A stretch of DNA of 64,000 bases from Variovorax paradoxus (GCF_009755665.1 NZ_CP046622.1:2356001-2420000), one strand, 5' to 3'. Positions 17,578 to 26,400 are shown, numbered from the stretch's first letter. Made by a program: numbers and translations. The notes: generated by a model not told the origin, from the sequence alone.

Positions 17578-18255
17578 ATGATCACCCTTCACCACTGCGT
17601 CAGCGCACGCTCGTTCCGGCCTTTGTGGACGCTTGAAGAGATAGGCCTTTCCTACGAGCTCAAGATGCTGCCGTTTCCGCCGCGCGTGCTGTCGCGGCCG
17701 TATCTCGAGGTCAACCCGCTCGGCACGGTGCCGATGCTGTCCGACGGCACCATGCGAATGACCGAGTCGGCCGCCATCTGCCAATACCTGGCCGCGCGGT
17801 TCTCGGCGGGCCAGCTGGATGTGGGTAGCGACGAGGCGGACTTCGGGCCGTACCTCAACTACCTTCATTTCGGCGAGGCGACCTTGACCTTTCCGCAGAC
17901 GCTCGTGCTGCGGTATGCGCACTTCGAGCCGCCGGAGCGAAAGCAGCCGCAGGTCGCCGACGACTACGCCAAGTGGTTCCTGGCGCGGCTGCGGACGCTG
18001 GAGCCGCTGCTCGCCGAGCGCGAGTACCTTTGCGCGGGCCGCTTTACCGCGGCGGACGTGTCGGTCGGCTATGCGTTGCTGCTGGCCGAGCACCTGGGCC
18101 TGGCAGAGCGCTTCACGCCCTCGGTGGCAGCTTACTGGGAGCGTCTGCAGACGCGGCCGGGCTTCAAGGCCGCGATGGCTGCGCAATCGGGTGCCGCCGA
18201 GGCGCAGGGCGTCTCCCCGACGCCCGCTCCCGACATCAGGACCGATCGTCCCTGA
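17578..18255 (+). CDS. Glutathione S-transferase
   Basis: 225 aa. It has a thioredoxin-fold N half, with SARSFRPLWTLEEIGLSYEL and the cis-Pro/ESAAICQYLAARF segment (GTVPMLSDG) that binds glutathione. The C half is helical with FTAADVSVGYALLLA, the N-capping box region of GSTs. It probably conjugates or reduces electrophiles in the cytoplasm. The last 25 residues are low-complexity Pro/Ala. Confidence 0.88.
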   Translation: MITLHHCVSARSFRPLWTLEEIGLSYELKMLPFPPRVLSRPYLEVNPLGTVPMLSDGTMRMTESAAICQYLAARFSAGQLDVGSDEADFGPYLNYLHFGEATLTFPQTLVLRYAHFEPPERKQPQVADDYAKWFLARLRTLEPLLAEREYLCAGRFTAADVSVGYALLLAEHLGLAERFTPSVAAYWERLQTRPGFKAAMAAQSGAAEAQGVSPTPAPDIRTDRP

Positions 18256-18294
18256 TGGGCGGCAGGCACGCCGCCGGTGCCTGGGCGTTGCTGC

Positions 18295-19170
18295 TCAGAT
18301 GAACGGCACGCCGCCCGTCACCGGGATGGTCGCGCCCGAGATGTAGCTTGCCTGGTCGCTTGCGAGCAGTACATACACCGCCTGCAGCTCGGCCGGTTGG
18401 CCCGGCCGCTTCATCGGTGTCTGCTTGCCGAACTCTTTCACTTGCTCGGGCGGCATGGTGGAAGGAATGAGCGGCGTCCAGAACGGGCCCGGAGCCACGC
18501 AGTTCACCCGGATGCCTTTCTCGGCGAGGAGTTGCGCCATGCCGCCCGATATGTTCTGGATCGCGCCCTTGGTGGCCGCGTAGGCGACCAGCGTGGCGTT
18601 GGGTTTGTCGGCGTTGATCGACGTGGTGCTGATGATCGAGGCGCCCGGCTTCATTCGCGCCGCCGCGGCGCGGCACAGGAAGAAGTTGGCGTAGACGTTG
18701 GTCCGGAAGGTGCGGTCGAACTCCTCGGGCGAGATCTCGTCGAGTGACTTGTGGCTCATCTGGAAGGCCGCGTTGTTGACGAGCACATCGAGTCGGCCGA
18801 AGGTGTCGAACGCGCGGTCCACGAGGCTGCGGCAATGGGCCTCTTCGCAGATGTCGCCGGGCACCGCAACGCAGCGGCTGCCCGCGCGCTCGATCCATTG
18901 GCGGGTGACCTGAGCGTCTTCTTCTTCCTCGGCAAGGTAGGAGATGAGCACGTCGGCGCCTTCGCGTGCAAAGGCGATGGCCACTGCGCGGCCGATGCCG
19001 CTGTCACCCCCCGTGATGAGCGCGGCCTTGCCCTGGAGCTTGCCGCTGCCCACGTACGACTTTTCGCCGAAATCGGGCTGAGGCGACATCTTCGATTCGA
19101 GCCCGGGCGGTTGCTGGGCGGGCGTGGAAAAGGGCGGCTGCGGGCCGGCTTGGCGAGGGTCTTGTGTCAT
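18295..19170 (-). CDS. Short-chain dehydrogenase (YghA/general stress protein 39 type)
   Basis: 291 aa. An N-terminal extension rich in Pro/Gln (about 45 residues) precedes the Rossmann core. The core has the nucleotide motif TGGDSGIGRAVA, VNNAAFQ and the catalytic Ser plus Tyr-x-x-x-Lys in YAATKGA. It ends with GATIPVTGGVPFI. The long extension with DFGEKSY is typical of stress-induced SDRs that use NAD(P)H on aldehydes or ketones. A small disordered protein follows at 19221 on the same strand but upstream. Confidence 0.9.
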   Translation of the reverse strand: MTQDPRQAGPQPPFSTPAQQPPGLESKMSPQPDFGEKSYVGSGKLQGKAALITGGDSGIGRAVAIAFAREGADVLISYLAEEEEDAQVTRQWIERAGSRCVAVPGDICEEAHCRSLVDRAFDTFGRLDVLVNNAAFQMSHKSLDEISPEEFDRTFRTNVYANFFLCRAAAARMKPGASIISTTSINADKPNATLVAYAATKGAIQNISGGMAQLLAEKGIRVNCVAPGPFWTPLIPSTMPPEQVKEFGKQTPMKRPGQPAELQAVYVLLASDQASYISGATIPVTGGVPFI

Positions 19171-19220
19171 GGCGTTTCCGGAGAGATTGGTGGACGAAAG
19201 GAGGAGTTCTGCTTGGCAGT

Positions 19221-19454
19221 TCAGGCGCCGGCGTCGTTCTCGCGCGGCGTGTCGCGGGCGGCGCGGCGCTTCAGCGTGTCCTCGCTGTCGGCGGTCGGGG
19301 CCGCCGCATCGCGCTCGGCGGCTTTCTTCATTCCGCGCTTGAGGCTCTGCGCGTCGCCGTTGCCGATGGCCGGCTCTTCGCCGTTCACTGCGTCGGGTGC
19401 CTGCACGCGCTGGCCGCCGGGTGCGGGGGTGGGGGCGGGGGATTTGTTCATCAT
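19221..19454 (-). CDS. Small hydrophilic, probably disordered protein
   Basis: 77 aa starting MMNKSPAPTPAPGGQRV, rich in Ala, Pro, Glu, Arg and without hydrophobic segments. The segment SLKRGMKKAAERDAAA looks like a charged helix. It lies 50 bp upstream of the stress SDR on the same strand and may be co-transcribed. No family is recognised. The second ATG (19451) is an equally good start. Confidence 0.5.
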   Translation of the reverse strand: MMNKSPAPTPAPGGQRVQAPDAVNGEEPAIGNGDAQSLKRGMKKAAERDAAAPTADSEDTLKRRAARDTPRENDAGA

Positions 19455-19641
19455 GTGCCTGAGCGGTGGGGAAAACGGCTCAAGCTTCAGCCTTTGAGTT
19501 GCGACGTGCGCGCGAGGCTTGCGCATCCGCACGTCGGACAAGACCCACGGCACTCTTCCGCGGATTCAATGCCGGCTGCCGCGCCGGCAACGGGGCGCTG
19601 TTTGTCGCAGCGGGACCACTCAGCAGTTCAGGCCGGCGGAC

Positions 19642-20427
19642 TCAACCGTTCATGACGCGCGCAAAAATGGCCTGGTGCAGCCAGCGCGGTGTCGCCCACA
19701 CCATCGCCACCGCAGCCTTGTTGTTGAAGCCCGGAACGACGCTCCTCCGCCCAGCGTGCAGCGCGTGAATGCCCGCCCGCACCACCGGCGCCGGCTTCAT
19801 CATCAGCAGCTTGAGTCCCCACGTGATCTTCTGCTTGGCGGCCTGCGCAAAGCCGGTGTCGGACATGCCCGGGCAGAGCGAGGTCACCGTCACGCCGTCG
19901 CGCTTGAACTCACGGTGCAACGCGTCGCCAAGGCGCAGCACATAGGCCTTGGCTGCGCCGTAGACCGCCATGTTTTCCACGCCGAAGTGAGCCAGCATGC
20001 TGGCGACGAGCAGTATCTTTCCGTGGCCCCGCTCGCGCATGTCTTCGCCGAAGAGCCGCGTCATGACCGTCAGGCTCGCAATATCGAGCTGCAACATGTC
20101 CAGGGCGCTCTGCATCGGCGTGTCGAGCAATGAACCTTGCAAGCCATGGCCTGCGTTGTTGATCAGGATTTCAACCGCGATGGCGCGCTCGCGAAGGCTG
20201 GCGTGCAACGCGTGGACGGCGCCCACGTCCGACAGATCGACCTGCTCTACGATGACTTTGACCTTGTACTGCTGTTGCAGCGCTGCAGCCAAGGCCTGCA
20301 GCCGATCGAGCCGGCGTGCGACCAGAATGAGCGGGTGGCCCTTGGCCGCGTATTGCTTGGCGAATTCTTCGCCAAAACCACTGGAGGCTCCAGTGATGAG
20401 AACCCAGGAGTCGACGTTGGTAGCCAT
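19642..20427 (-). CDS. Short-chain dehydrogenase/reductase
   Basis: 261 aa. It has the nucleotide motif TGASSGFGEEFA near the N terminus, INNAGHG, and the catalytic Tyr-x-x-x-Lys in YGAAKAYV. A C-terminal region APVVRAGIHALHAG is typical of DltE/YqjQ-like SDRs. The ATG at 20427 gives the canonical N terminus. A start 16 codons upstream is possible. It is divergent from a TetR gene with two operators between them, so it is the likely main target of that repressor. Confidence 0.9.
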   Translation of the reverse strand: MATNVDSWVLITGASSGFGEEFAKQYAAKGHPLILVARRLDRLQALAAALQQQYKVKVIVEQVDLSDVGAVHALHASLRERAIAVEILINNAGHGLQGSLLDTPMQSALDMLQLDIASLTVMTRLFGEDMRERGHGKILLVASMLAHFGVENMAVYGAAKAYVLRLGDALHREFKRDGVTVTSLCPGMSDTGFAQAAKQKITWGLKLLMMKPAPVVRAGIHALHAGRRSVVPGFNNKAAVAMVWATPRWLHQAIFARVMNG

Positions 20428-20497
20428 GATGTTTGCCTTTGTTGAAGTGAGAGTGAAGCTGGAGGTGGCCGGCACCCTCGCTTTCAGGCAAGATTAG

Positions 20498-20510
20498 AGA
20501 CCACTGGTCT
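20498..20510. promoter_or_regulatory. TetR operator, first half of a double site
   Basis: AGACCACTGGTCT is a perfect 6-bp inverted repeat around one base, located between the divergent SDR and TetR genes. An identical-arm copy follows with centres 23 bp apart, about two helical turns, consistent with two dimers binding the same DNA face. Confidence 0.8.
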
Positions 20511-20520
20511 GTAATTTAGC

Positions 20521-20533
20521 AGACCAATGGTCT
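20521..20533. promoter_or_regulatory. TetR operator, second half of a double site
   Basis: AGACCAATGGTCT repeats the arms of the site at 20498 exactly and differs only in the central base. It lies 27 bp before the chosen TetR start. Confidence 0.8.
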
Positions 20534-20559
20534 TTTAGCAAATGGAGTGTGATCACCGC

Positions 20560-21228
20560 ATGAATTCGCCCAGCTCATACGTACGCGCCCGATCCGCCGA
20601 GCAGAAGGAAGAGCGGCGCCGCCACCTGCTGGCCACCGCTCGGGAAATGCTGAGCCAGAACCCGGCTGCCCTCGAGTTGGGAATCAACGAACTGGCGCGC
20701 CAGGCTGAGATGACCAAGTCGAACGTGTACCGGTATTTCGAGAGCAGCGAGGCCGTGCTGATGGACCTGCTGGTCGAAGAATTTGCAGCCTGGCATGCCG
20801 AACTGAGCACGGCGCTGGCGCGCGGCGGCAAGGCGGGCGCCAGCTTTGAACACATTGCCCGCGTCTTCGCCTCGACGGTGTCTGCCCGGCCCCTGCTTTG
20901 CCGGCTGACCAGCATCCTGCCGTCCTTCCTGGAGCGCAAGGTGTCGTTCGAGCGCATGGTCGAATTCAAAGGCAACCTGCTGGCCGTTAGGCAGGGCGCA
21001 GCGCAGGCCTTTCATGCCCGTGTGCCCGGCATGCCGGTGCAAGCCTTCGAACAGGTCATGAAGCACACGGTGCCGCTCATCATCGGGCTCTGGCCGCTCA
21101 GCAACCCTGCGGAAATGGCCGCGCAAGTGGTCGAGTTGCCCGAATTGGCGGGTTTGCAATACGACTTCGAGCAGGACCTCGCGCATGCCCTGCTGACGCT
21201 GATGCGGGGGATGGCACCAGCGGATTGA
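20560..21228 (+). CDS. TetR-family transcriptional regulator
   Basis: 222 aa. The helix-turn-helix is LELGINELARQAEMTKSNVY, followed by YRYFESSEAVLMDLL, typical TetR_N. The C-terminal half (LTSILPSFLERKVSFE) resembles the TetR_C branch of AcrR-like repressors. I prefer the ATG at 20560. An ATG six codons upstream (20542) is closer to the operator and lacks a ribosome site. It very likely represses the divergent SDR gene and itself through the double palindrome. Confidence 0.88.
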   Translation: MNSPSSYVRARSAEQKEERRRHLLATAREMLSQNPAALELGINELARQAEMTKSNVYRYFESSEAVLMDLLVEEFAAWHAELSTALARGGKAGASFEHIARVFASTVSARPLLCRLTSILPSFLERKVSFERMVEFKGNLLAVRQGAAQAFHARVPGMPVQAFEQVMKHTVPLIIGLWPLSNPAEMAAQVVELPELAGLQYDFEQDLAHALLTLMRGMAPAD

Positions 21229-21772
21229 AGCTGGCGTGAGAAACTAGCGCCTGGATGCAGCCGATGTCCACGCCGATGGTGGCAGGACCGGCGCCTTGCT
21301 CGGTAATGTTTACCGATGGTAGAGCTAAGTTATTGATTTAAAAGAGAAAATTGTCTCAGCAGCGCCGATGATGGATTGGATGACCTTTCTATAGAAAACG
21401 TAGGCTTGCCAACAACTTAGATCCGATTGCCTAAGGGCATGTGGCACGAATGTGGCGTCCGTGAATGGTCAGTTGTGCGCAGATTGGGAAAGGGTTGAGA
21501 GATGTCCGTCTGCCTTCGCTCATGTCAATCGTCTGCATAACGGCACGCATAACCGTCGCATTGCCTAAAACACCAGCTGCAAGTAGTCAATGCACGGGCA
21601 GCGCATGGCGTGCTTCAAGTAACCGTACGTGGTTGTGGCTAAGTCGCGGAATCCACCAGCAACGCCTCCTGACCCCCTGGGCGCGGCGCCCAATATCGGT
21701 GATCAGCACACTAATTAACGCTGCAGGCGAACTGACCTCCGGATTCTTCTCCCTAGCAAAAACAGGGTTCAA
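21229..21772. other. Island left-end region without a convincing gene
   Basis: The first part is ordinary host sequence after the TetR stop. From about 21305 it becomes AT-rich. It then contains the dusA-like core repeat (21362-21385) and a GTGGCAC arm-like motif (21441-21457). An open frame at 21465-21776 has no recognisable features and I do not accept it. No terminator or RNA was seen. Confidence 0.6.
21362..21385 (+). repeat. Far-end att-like copy of the dusA core
   Basis: GCGCCGATGATGGATTGGA followed by TGACC matches the dusA segment at 29503-29527 with two substitutions and a change of CC to T near the end. It even reads AAPMMDW in frame with the DusA motif VAPMMDW. A match of this kind outside dusA is what a dusA-targeting island leaves at its other end. 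Confidence 0.72.
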
Positions 21773-24028
21773 CTAGCGATGAATCACGAGGGACGAAATC
21801 TCGGTCCAAAGCTCGTCTTCTGACAACGTCAATTCCGATCGAATTCTGTTCATTCTGTCCATAAATCGGCGGATCGGTTTATAAACCCACCCGTCATCGC
21901 CTTTGATTCGCCCTACGACACCGTGCTTAACAAGCAGTTTCAAAATTGCGTCAGCAAGCTTGGGGCTGTACTTCTGTCCGTAACCACCTTTCAGCAGCGC
22001 TGCTTCCTCGCGACCTGAGCCGGGTTGTAAAAATATCTTATGAATCATCGCCAAAAATAGTTTCTGCGCTGGAGTAAGAGGGCTTTCTTTGATGCGTGCA
22101 GCATTCGAAAGACGCTCAAAGTTTATAACTTCTGCATTCTTAATCCATGATGGAAGTCCATTTTGCGCTGACACTCCTGCAACTGAAGAAAAAATGCAAT
22201 CCTCGAGAGTTGAATTGTGGGCCGCCGTGATAGGTGTTCCATCAAGGATGAGCAGATCAATTTCAGAATCCTTGATTATCAAGTTGGAAACTGTCCGGCT
22301 GGCGAGATTCATTATCGGTAGCCTTGAGCGGCTAAGGGTTAGTAGGCGGAAGTCAAGGGGTTCAGCGCCGTACACGGATAGCGCCGACACAATTTCGCCT
22401 AAGCGTTTGGTATTTTGAGCCGTTCCAAATCTGTGTAAATAGGCAAAACTCTGCTGTTCCAAGTCATAAAAGCGAATTATTTGCGCCGCATGGAATGTGC
22501 CCAGCAAGCCTAGTGACTGAACCCATTGAGTTCGTCCTGAGGTCTCTGACATAGACACAACATCAGAGACTAGAGAGTCGGCGCGCAAAACATCTACGAC
22601 GTTTGCATCGATGAACTGGCGGTCAGGTGATTCAGGCTCAATTCGGCCGAGCGTGCACATTCGGGATAGAAGCTGTCGCCCGCTTTGATCTGGCACCGAG
22701 CCAACGACGAGCTGGTAAGCTGAGTCGATGTCAGAGGGGGTCAATCTTCCTGTGAACGTTGTCGAGTATCTAGTCTTTGCCGCCAGAAACTGGAGAATTA
22801 ACTGAATCGTTTGCGGAGCAATTGAGTCGCCTACACCCTTCGATTCGCGGCGACAAACGGCGTAAATAAAGGCTGCCCAAAATTCGAATTGCCCTGAATC
22901 GCGCTTGAGTAGGCGTTCAAAGTCCTCCTTTTCAAGTTCGACCATCATTTGAAAAACGAGAGGTCTGCGTGGGAGCCACTCAGGGAGTGCAGCGGTAATT
23001 CCTAGCGCCGTCAGATATTGCGTACCCTCAGCCGTGGAGAAAGTTTCTGGCGCTTGAAGGCAAGAAAGATCTCTTGCCTGCGAAAGCCCAAGACTTTCAA
23101 TCATTTCCACGTTTCCGTCGAAGAAATGAGAGCGCCCCGTGATCAATACGCCCGCTTTGCATTTGTTAATTAAATCCCTGACACCCTGGACGGCACGCTT
23201 GCGCAGCGCCTTTCGATCTTCAATCCGCGTGTCGTGAACCTGGGTGCCTATTTCGTCAAATCCGTCGAGCAAAAGAATGAGATGGCCCGAATTAAGCAGT
23301 CGCATTACGTTGTCAACAGAGTTTCCCAAGCCAACATTTCCCAAGTGTCCTGCGACTATTTCGAGCGCACTGGAACTGCTCCAATGATCTCGAAGATTTA
23401 TCGCTAAAGGAAATGCGCTGGAGCCTCTAACATCTGAGCGAAGCTTGGTGTATACCTCCCTGACACAGCGGCTCTTTCCGGTGCCGTAATCGCCCGATAA
23501 CACCAAGTGCGCCCCTCGTTGCAATAGTGCAACGATGCCATCAATCGTGTAAGGCTTGTCTTTGTCAAAGTCAATGTACTTGACCGGAATGAATGCGCGA
23601 CTATCGTTGGCTCCAGTCTTCGAGTCAACCGCGCTACCAAAAGGCAGCGCACTTCGCAATCTGTCGTAACTTTGAAAGTCAAAAAATGCACGTTCAAAAG
23701 CTGTGGCGGAGCAGATAGTAATGTGGCTACTCTTGCCTGCCTCCACCATGCTGTCCGTCGGCTCCGAATCAAGAACAATGAATGCCCTGCAAATGAGACC
23801 CTGAGTAGCTAAGCGAAGTTTGGTGGGAACGATTTTGTTCAAATCGTCTCGAACCTTTTGCAGGTTTCTTTCCTTGGTAATCTCGATGATTACCAATTCG
23901 TCGACGGAAATTTGGCAGACGCCGTCGAAATCAACACCATCGATATGCGCTGGTCTGCAGGCGGATGCCCACCGGAGAGATGCAATACCTCGAACATGGT
24001 CTTCTAGAGTTTTCCAGTTTGTGCTCAT
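21773..24028 (-). CDS. NACHT-like STAND NTPase with nuclease-like N terminus, candidate defence protein
   Basis: 751 aa. Residues 1-130 contain DFDGV followed by LVIIEITKER, an arrangement reminiscent of the PD-(D/E)xK nuclease core, though Thr replaces the usual Lys. Walker A is LSGDYGTGKSR (about 178-187). Walker B is LILLLDGFDEIG (about 250-261), the form seen in NACHT proteins. The middle is alpha-helical, then come short repeats with hydrophobic/Asn/Ser steps (about 560-630) that may form a beta-solenoid sensor, and a C-terminal winged-helix-like segment. Bacterial NACHT proteins with effector N termini protect against phage. A GTG at 24082 would add 18 residues. Frame intact, AT-rich, island cargo. 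Confidence 0.78.
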   Translation of the reverse strand: MSTNWKTLEDHVRGIASLRWASACRPAHIDGVDFDGVCQISVDELVIIEITKERNLQKVRDDLNKIVPTKLRLATQGLICRAFIVLDSEPTDSMVEAGKSSHITICSATAFERAFFDFQSYDRLRSALPFGSAVDSKTGANDSRAFIPVKYIDFDKDKPYTIDGIVALLQRGAHLVLSGDYGTGKSRCVREVYTKLRSDVRGSSAFPLAINLRDHWSSSSALEIVAGHLGNVGLGNSVDNVMRLLNSGHLILLLDGFDEIGTQVHDTRIEDRKALRKRAVQGVRDLINKCKAGVLITGRSHFFDGNVEMIESLGLSQARDLSCLQAPETFSTAEGTQYLTALGITAALPEWLPRRPLVFQMMVELEKEDFERLLKRDSGQFEFWAAFIYAVCRRESKGVGDSIAPQTIQLILQFLAAKTRYSTTFTGRLTPSDIDSAYQLVVGSVPDQSGRQLLSRMCTLGRIEPESPDRQFIDANVVDVLRADSLVSDVVSMSETSGRTQWVQSLGLLGTFHAAQIIRFYDLEQQSFAYLHRFGTAQNTKRLGEIVSALSVYGAEPLDFRLLTLSRSRLPIMNLASRTVSNLIIKDSEIDLLILDGTPITAAHNSTLEDCIFSSVAGVSAQNGLPSWIKNAEVINFERLSNAARIKESPLTPAQKLFLAMIHKIFLQPGSGREEAALLKGGYGQKYSPKLADAILKLLVKHGVVGRIKGDDGWVYKPIRRFMDRMNRIRSELTLSEDELWTEISSLVIHR

Positions 24029-24256
24029 TGCAGCTTCGGTTTCAGTGAGAGTGACGGTCTGAGGACTAGGAGCGGACCCCACAGTGCCTCGCAGGCCGTT
24101 TGAAAAGATGATCTTGCCATGGGCGCGTTTTCATTGCGATGAACGCACGCCCGGGGCTTGGCTTGTTCACGCCCAATTTTTGTGAGCGACGAGTGGACTG
24201 GGCCGCTGACGGTGCAGTCTTCACAAAACAAGCGGCCCGCATTTCGCGGGGCGTTT

Positions 24257-24520
24257 TCATCTTGGTTGAAGCTGGTTCAACTCCTTCCGCGCCGCCCGCT
24301 GGCGGTCGTCTAGATACTCTGCGAGGTCTTGAATGCCAACTCCCTTTTGCGACTTCTGACTACTCGGGGTCAGTCCTCACCAATGGCAGCCTGATTCCCC
24401 GGTCGTGCCCTTTGCTGCCAGCTTTTTCACATCGGGATGTTCGAAAAAATCACGTACATCCATTCCAAGGAAATGACCGTGCGCCTCGTACTGGGCCATG
24501 AGCAGAAAAATCGTTTTCAT
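24257..24520 (-). pseudogene. Frameshifted PrtN-family (pyocin activator) gene
   Basis: Three frames together give a PrtN-like protein: MKTIFLLMAQYEAHGH to KKLAAKG in the first, IRLPLVRTDP in the second, and SSQKSQKGVGIQDLAEYLDD then RAARKELNQL in the third. The family pattern (FLLMAQY, LPLVR, SQKS-KGV, DLAEYLD-R-AA-KEL) is complete apart from two frameshifts. PrtN-like proteins activate phage-tail or island genes and often lie near tyrosine integrases. The ATG overlaps the stop of the upstream gene (ATGA). Confidence 0.82.
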
Positions 24521-24899
24521 GCTGCCGGTGCCTCTCCTGCAGGTGGTCGGCAACAGGCGCGCGCGAGCGATTCCGCGAAGGCATCAAACATCTGCTTTGA
24601 CGAGCTGCCGCGGATGATTTCTTCGCAGACTTCGAGCCCTGCGGCCATAGCGTGCAGGCCAGGACCGTCGAAGCCATAGCGGCCATGACGGACGCGGATC
24701 GCATCGCAGCGGTGCTGCGCATCGGCGGCGGTCTGCAGCGGGGCGAGGCACAGTTCATCAATGCTCTCGGCGCGGATCACCGCGGCGTTCAAGATGGAGG
24801 CGAGCGGTTCGAACAGTTCGTTTTCGGTGGTGCCGGCCTTCAGGTCTGCAAAGGCGCTGTAGAGCGTGGCCGTAATGTCGTCGGCGCTGGCGGTTACAT
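24517..24899 (-). pseudogene. Conserved-looking island protein, probably start-damaged
   Basis: The frame reads TASADDITATLYSAFADLKA, then ENELFEPLASILNAAVIRAE, RYGFDGPGLHAMAAGLEVCE and QMFDAFAESLARACC. The composition is that of a real globular helical protein of about 125 aa. The only ATG near its beginning (24899) is followed directly by TAA in that frame, as if one base were lost after it. Without it only a TTG at 24792 remains. It overlaps the PrtN-like gene and formed an operon with it. The function is unknown. Confidence 0.5.
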
Positions 24900-25245
24900 C
24901 TAGCGTGCGGCGATCACGGCGCCGAATGTGGCTGGGGGGAGCGCAGCGGCTATTTCGCCTAATGCTGCCCTCTTCGTGTTGAGAGCGCGTGCGGCCTGCA
25001 GATCATGAAAGCGAGCGAGGAACGTCTCTCGCCAGCCTTTTCATGTCATGGCCTCGCGTTCGCTCGTGTCGAGGCGGAGACTTGGCTGCGCGAGGTGCAG
25101 AGCTACTTCGAAACGGTCGACTCATCGTTGAGGAGCGGGACGCCGAAGTAGGAATGCTGCTGGGAATTGTTGAAAATGATCGCGCCCTTGTGATGGCGCG
25201 CATCCGATAAAGCAGCAGCCAGTTCTCTACTGGCTTGCGGCGGCG
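24900..25245. other. Gap with a possible decayed small gene on the plus strand
   Basis: A 48-codon frame from the ATG at 25005 (MKASEERLSPAF, then ETWLREVQSYFETVDSSL) ends at 25151. The overlapping frame ends at 25210 with LIVEERDAEVGMLLGIVEND. Both halves look protein-like and may be one gene broken by a frameshift. Nothing else is visible. Confidence 0.3.
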
Positions 25246-25917
25246 TTAGCAGCTCGGCTGCTTTTGTGCCTTTGAAGCGAGACGAGCTTTAAGAAGGGCC
25301 GCGAATGGGTCGGGAGGCTCCGCCTTCCATCCTTGGTGCACATTGTCCAAACCGCGAACGACGAGGTAGACCGCCGCGGTGATAAATGCAAGGAGAAATG
25401 CGCCGCTGAGAAGATTGCCGCTGCTGCCGCCTCTCACCTGAAACCACGCCACAAATAAGCCGGCGCCGACCTCGCTGATGCCATAAAGACATCGTAGGCG
25501 CAATCGAAAGAGAAATGCCGTCCCGCCGAGCAACAGGGTTGCAGGCACTGAAAGCCATAGCACCAATAGCTCGCTAGTTTGAGGCGCGCGCGCCCATTCG
25601 TACAGCATTGTGATTCCCGCGGTAGACGTCGCGAGTGCGCCTGCTATGGGCGCAGCAATCATCCAGGCGGCAAACGGAAACATGGCGATGTTTCCCCATT
25701 CAGGGGAGTACTTCGTATTTGCTCTGACTGATACATACAACTCAGTCGCAAGTGCCATGGCCAGCAACAGCATGAATAAAGCCCAGAAGGCTATCGCGGT
25801 GCCTGCTAGAACTTTAAGCGGAACAAATTCAAGCCACACCGACAGACCAAAGGCTGCACCTCCGAGAAGCAAGAGTGCCGTTTGGAATGGTGTTGCCGGC
25901 GTGTTTTCAGCGGTCAT
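25246..25917 (-). CDS. Polytopic membrane protein of unknown function (island)
   Basis: 223 aa from the ATG at 25917 (MTAENTPATPFQTAL). About six transmembrane helices are visible, including TALLLLGGAAFGLSVWL, AIAFWALFMLLLAMALAT, a pair around AAWMIAAPIAGALA, LWLSVPATLLLGGTAF and LSGAFLLAFITAAVYLVV. The cytoplasmic C tail is basic. Upstream in-frame alternatives (GTG or TTG up to 25995) exist. I recognise no family. It follows the small decayed operon at 25992-26377 on the same strand. The frame is intact. Confidence 0.6.
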   Translation of the reverse strand: MTAENTPATPFQTALLLLGGAAFGLSVWLEFVPLKVLAGTAIAFWALFMLLLAMALATELYVSVRANTKYSPEWGNIAMFPFAAWMIAAPIAGALATSTAGITMLYEWARAPQTSELLVLWLSVPATLLLGGTAFLFRLRLRCLYGISEVGAGLFVAWFQVRGGSSGNLLSGAFLLAFITAAVYLVVRGLDNVHQGWKAEPPDPFAALLKARLASKAQKQPSC

Positions 25918-25991
25918 ACGAGGGTTGGGTGAGTGCTTGTTTCGCGCTGAAGTATCGGTACGCTCAGGCGCAAATGCGTTCACATCGAATC

Positions 25992-26174
25992 TCAATGAGG
26001 CCGATGTCTTCGTAGACGGTCTTCCCTGACTTCAGGCACACGACGGTCGCCGGGTGTCACCTTGTAGCCGCCGGGCGCCAGCGGCAGTTCGCGGTCTTCA
26101 TACGCCTGGCTGCCCAACCACGATGGCATCCGAAGAACGGTGGCGGGTTCGGTAAAAAATTCAGTTTGGCTCAT
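25992..26174 (-). CDS. Small island protein, possibly frameshifted at its C terminus
   Basis: 60 aa: MSQTEFFTEPATVLRMPSWL, then QAYEDRELPLAPGGYKVTPG. The end after GDRRV is arginine-rich and unlike the start. The neighbouring frame continues LKSGKTVYEDIGLIEIRC, which fits better, so a frameshift near 26040 is likely. The start overlaps the end of the preceding small gene. The function is unknown. Confidence 0.4.
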   Translation of the reverse strand: MSQTEFFTEPATVLRMPSWLGSQAYEDRELPLAPGGYKVTPGDRRVPEVREDRLRRHRPH

Positions 26175-26377
26175 GGTTCATTGTCGCTGCAGACCTCAGC
26201 ATCTCATCCGAAACTGCGGCGGGCAGATCGCGAACTTCGCAGTACCAGACCTGATAGCACTCGCCCGCCAACCTGTTCGGTCCCCGCAAAGCTGATGGGG
26301 CCAAAGGTGCAGGCGACCAGTTCGGGGCGCCAGAGGATGCCCGATGGAGGAGTCAAGTCGCCTGTCGTGAGTGTCAT
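26163..26377 (-). pseudogene. Frameshifted small island gene
   Basis: An ATG at 26377 opens MTLTTGDLTPPSGILWRPEL, then FGPISFAGTEQVGG. The next frame continues ECYQVWYCEVRDLPAAVSDE and ends MNHEPN. Joined, they give a protein of about 70 aa interrupted by one frameshift near 26265. Its end overlaps the start of the 60-aa gene, so both were one operon. The family is not recognised. Confidence 0.45.
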
Positions 26378-26400
26378 AGGCCAAGTTGCATTCGCCCCTC

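Noticed and set aside
21465..21776. 103-codon plus-strand frame at the island's left end
   Set aside because: No ribosome site, no recognisable pattern, and it overlaps the end of the NACHT-like gene.
24066..24260. 64-codon minus-strand frame after the PrtN-like gene
   Set aside because: It is Arg/Ala-rich, has no ribosome site and overlaps a CCCGC/GCGGG hairpin. Coding is not convincing.
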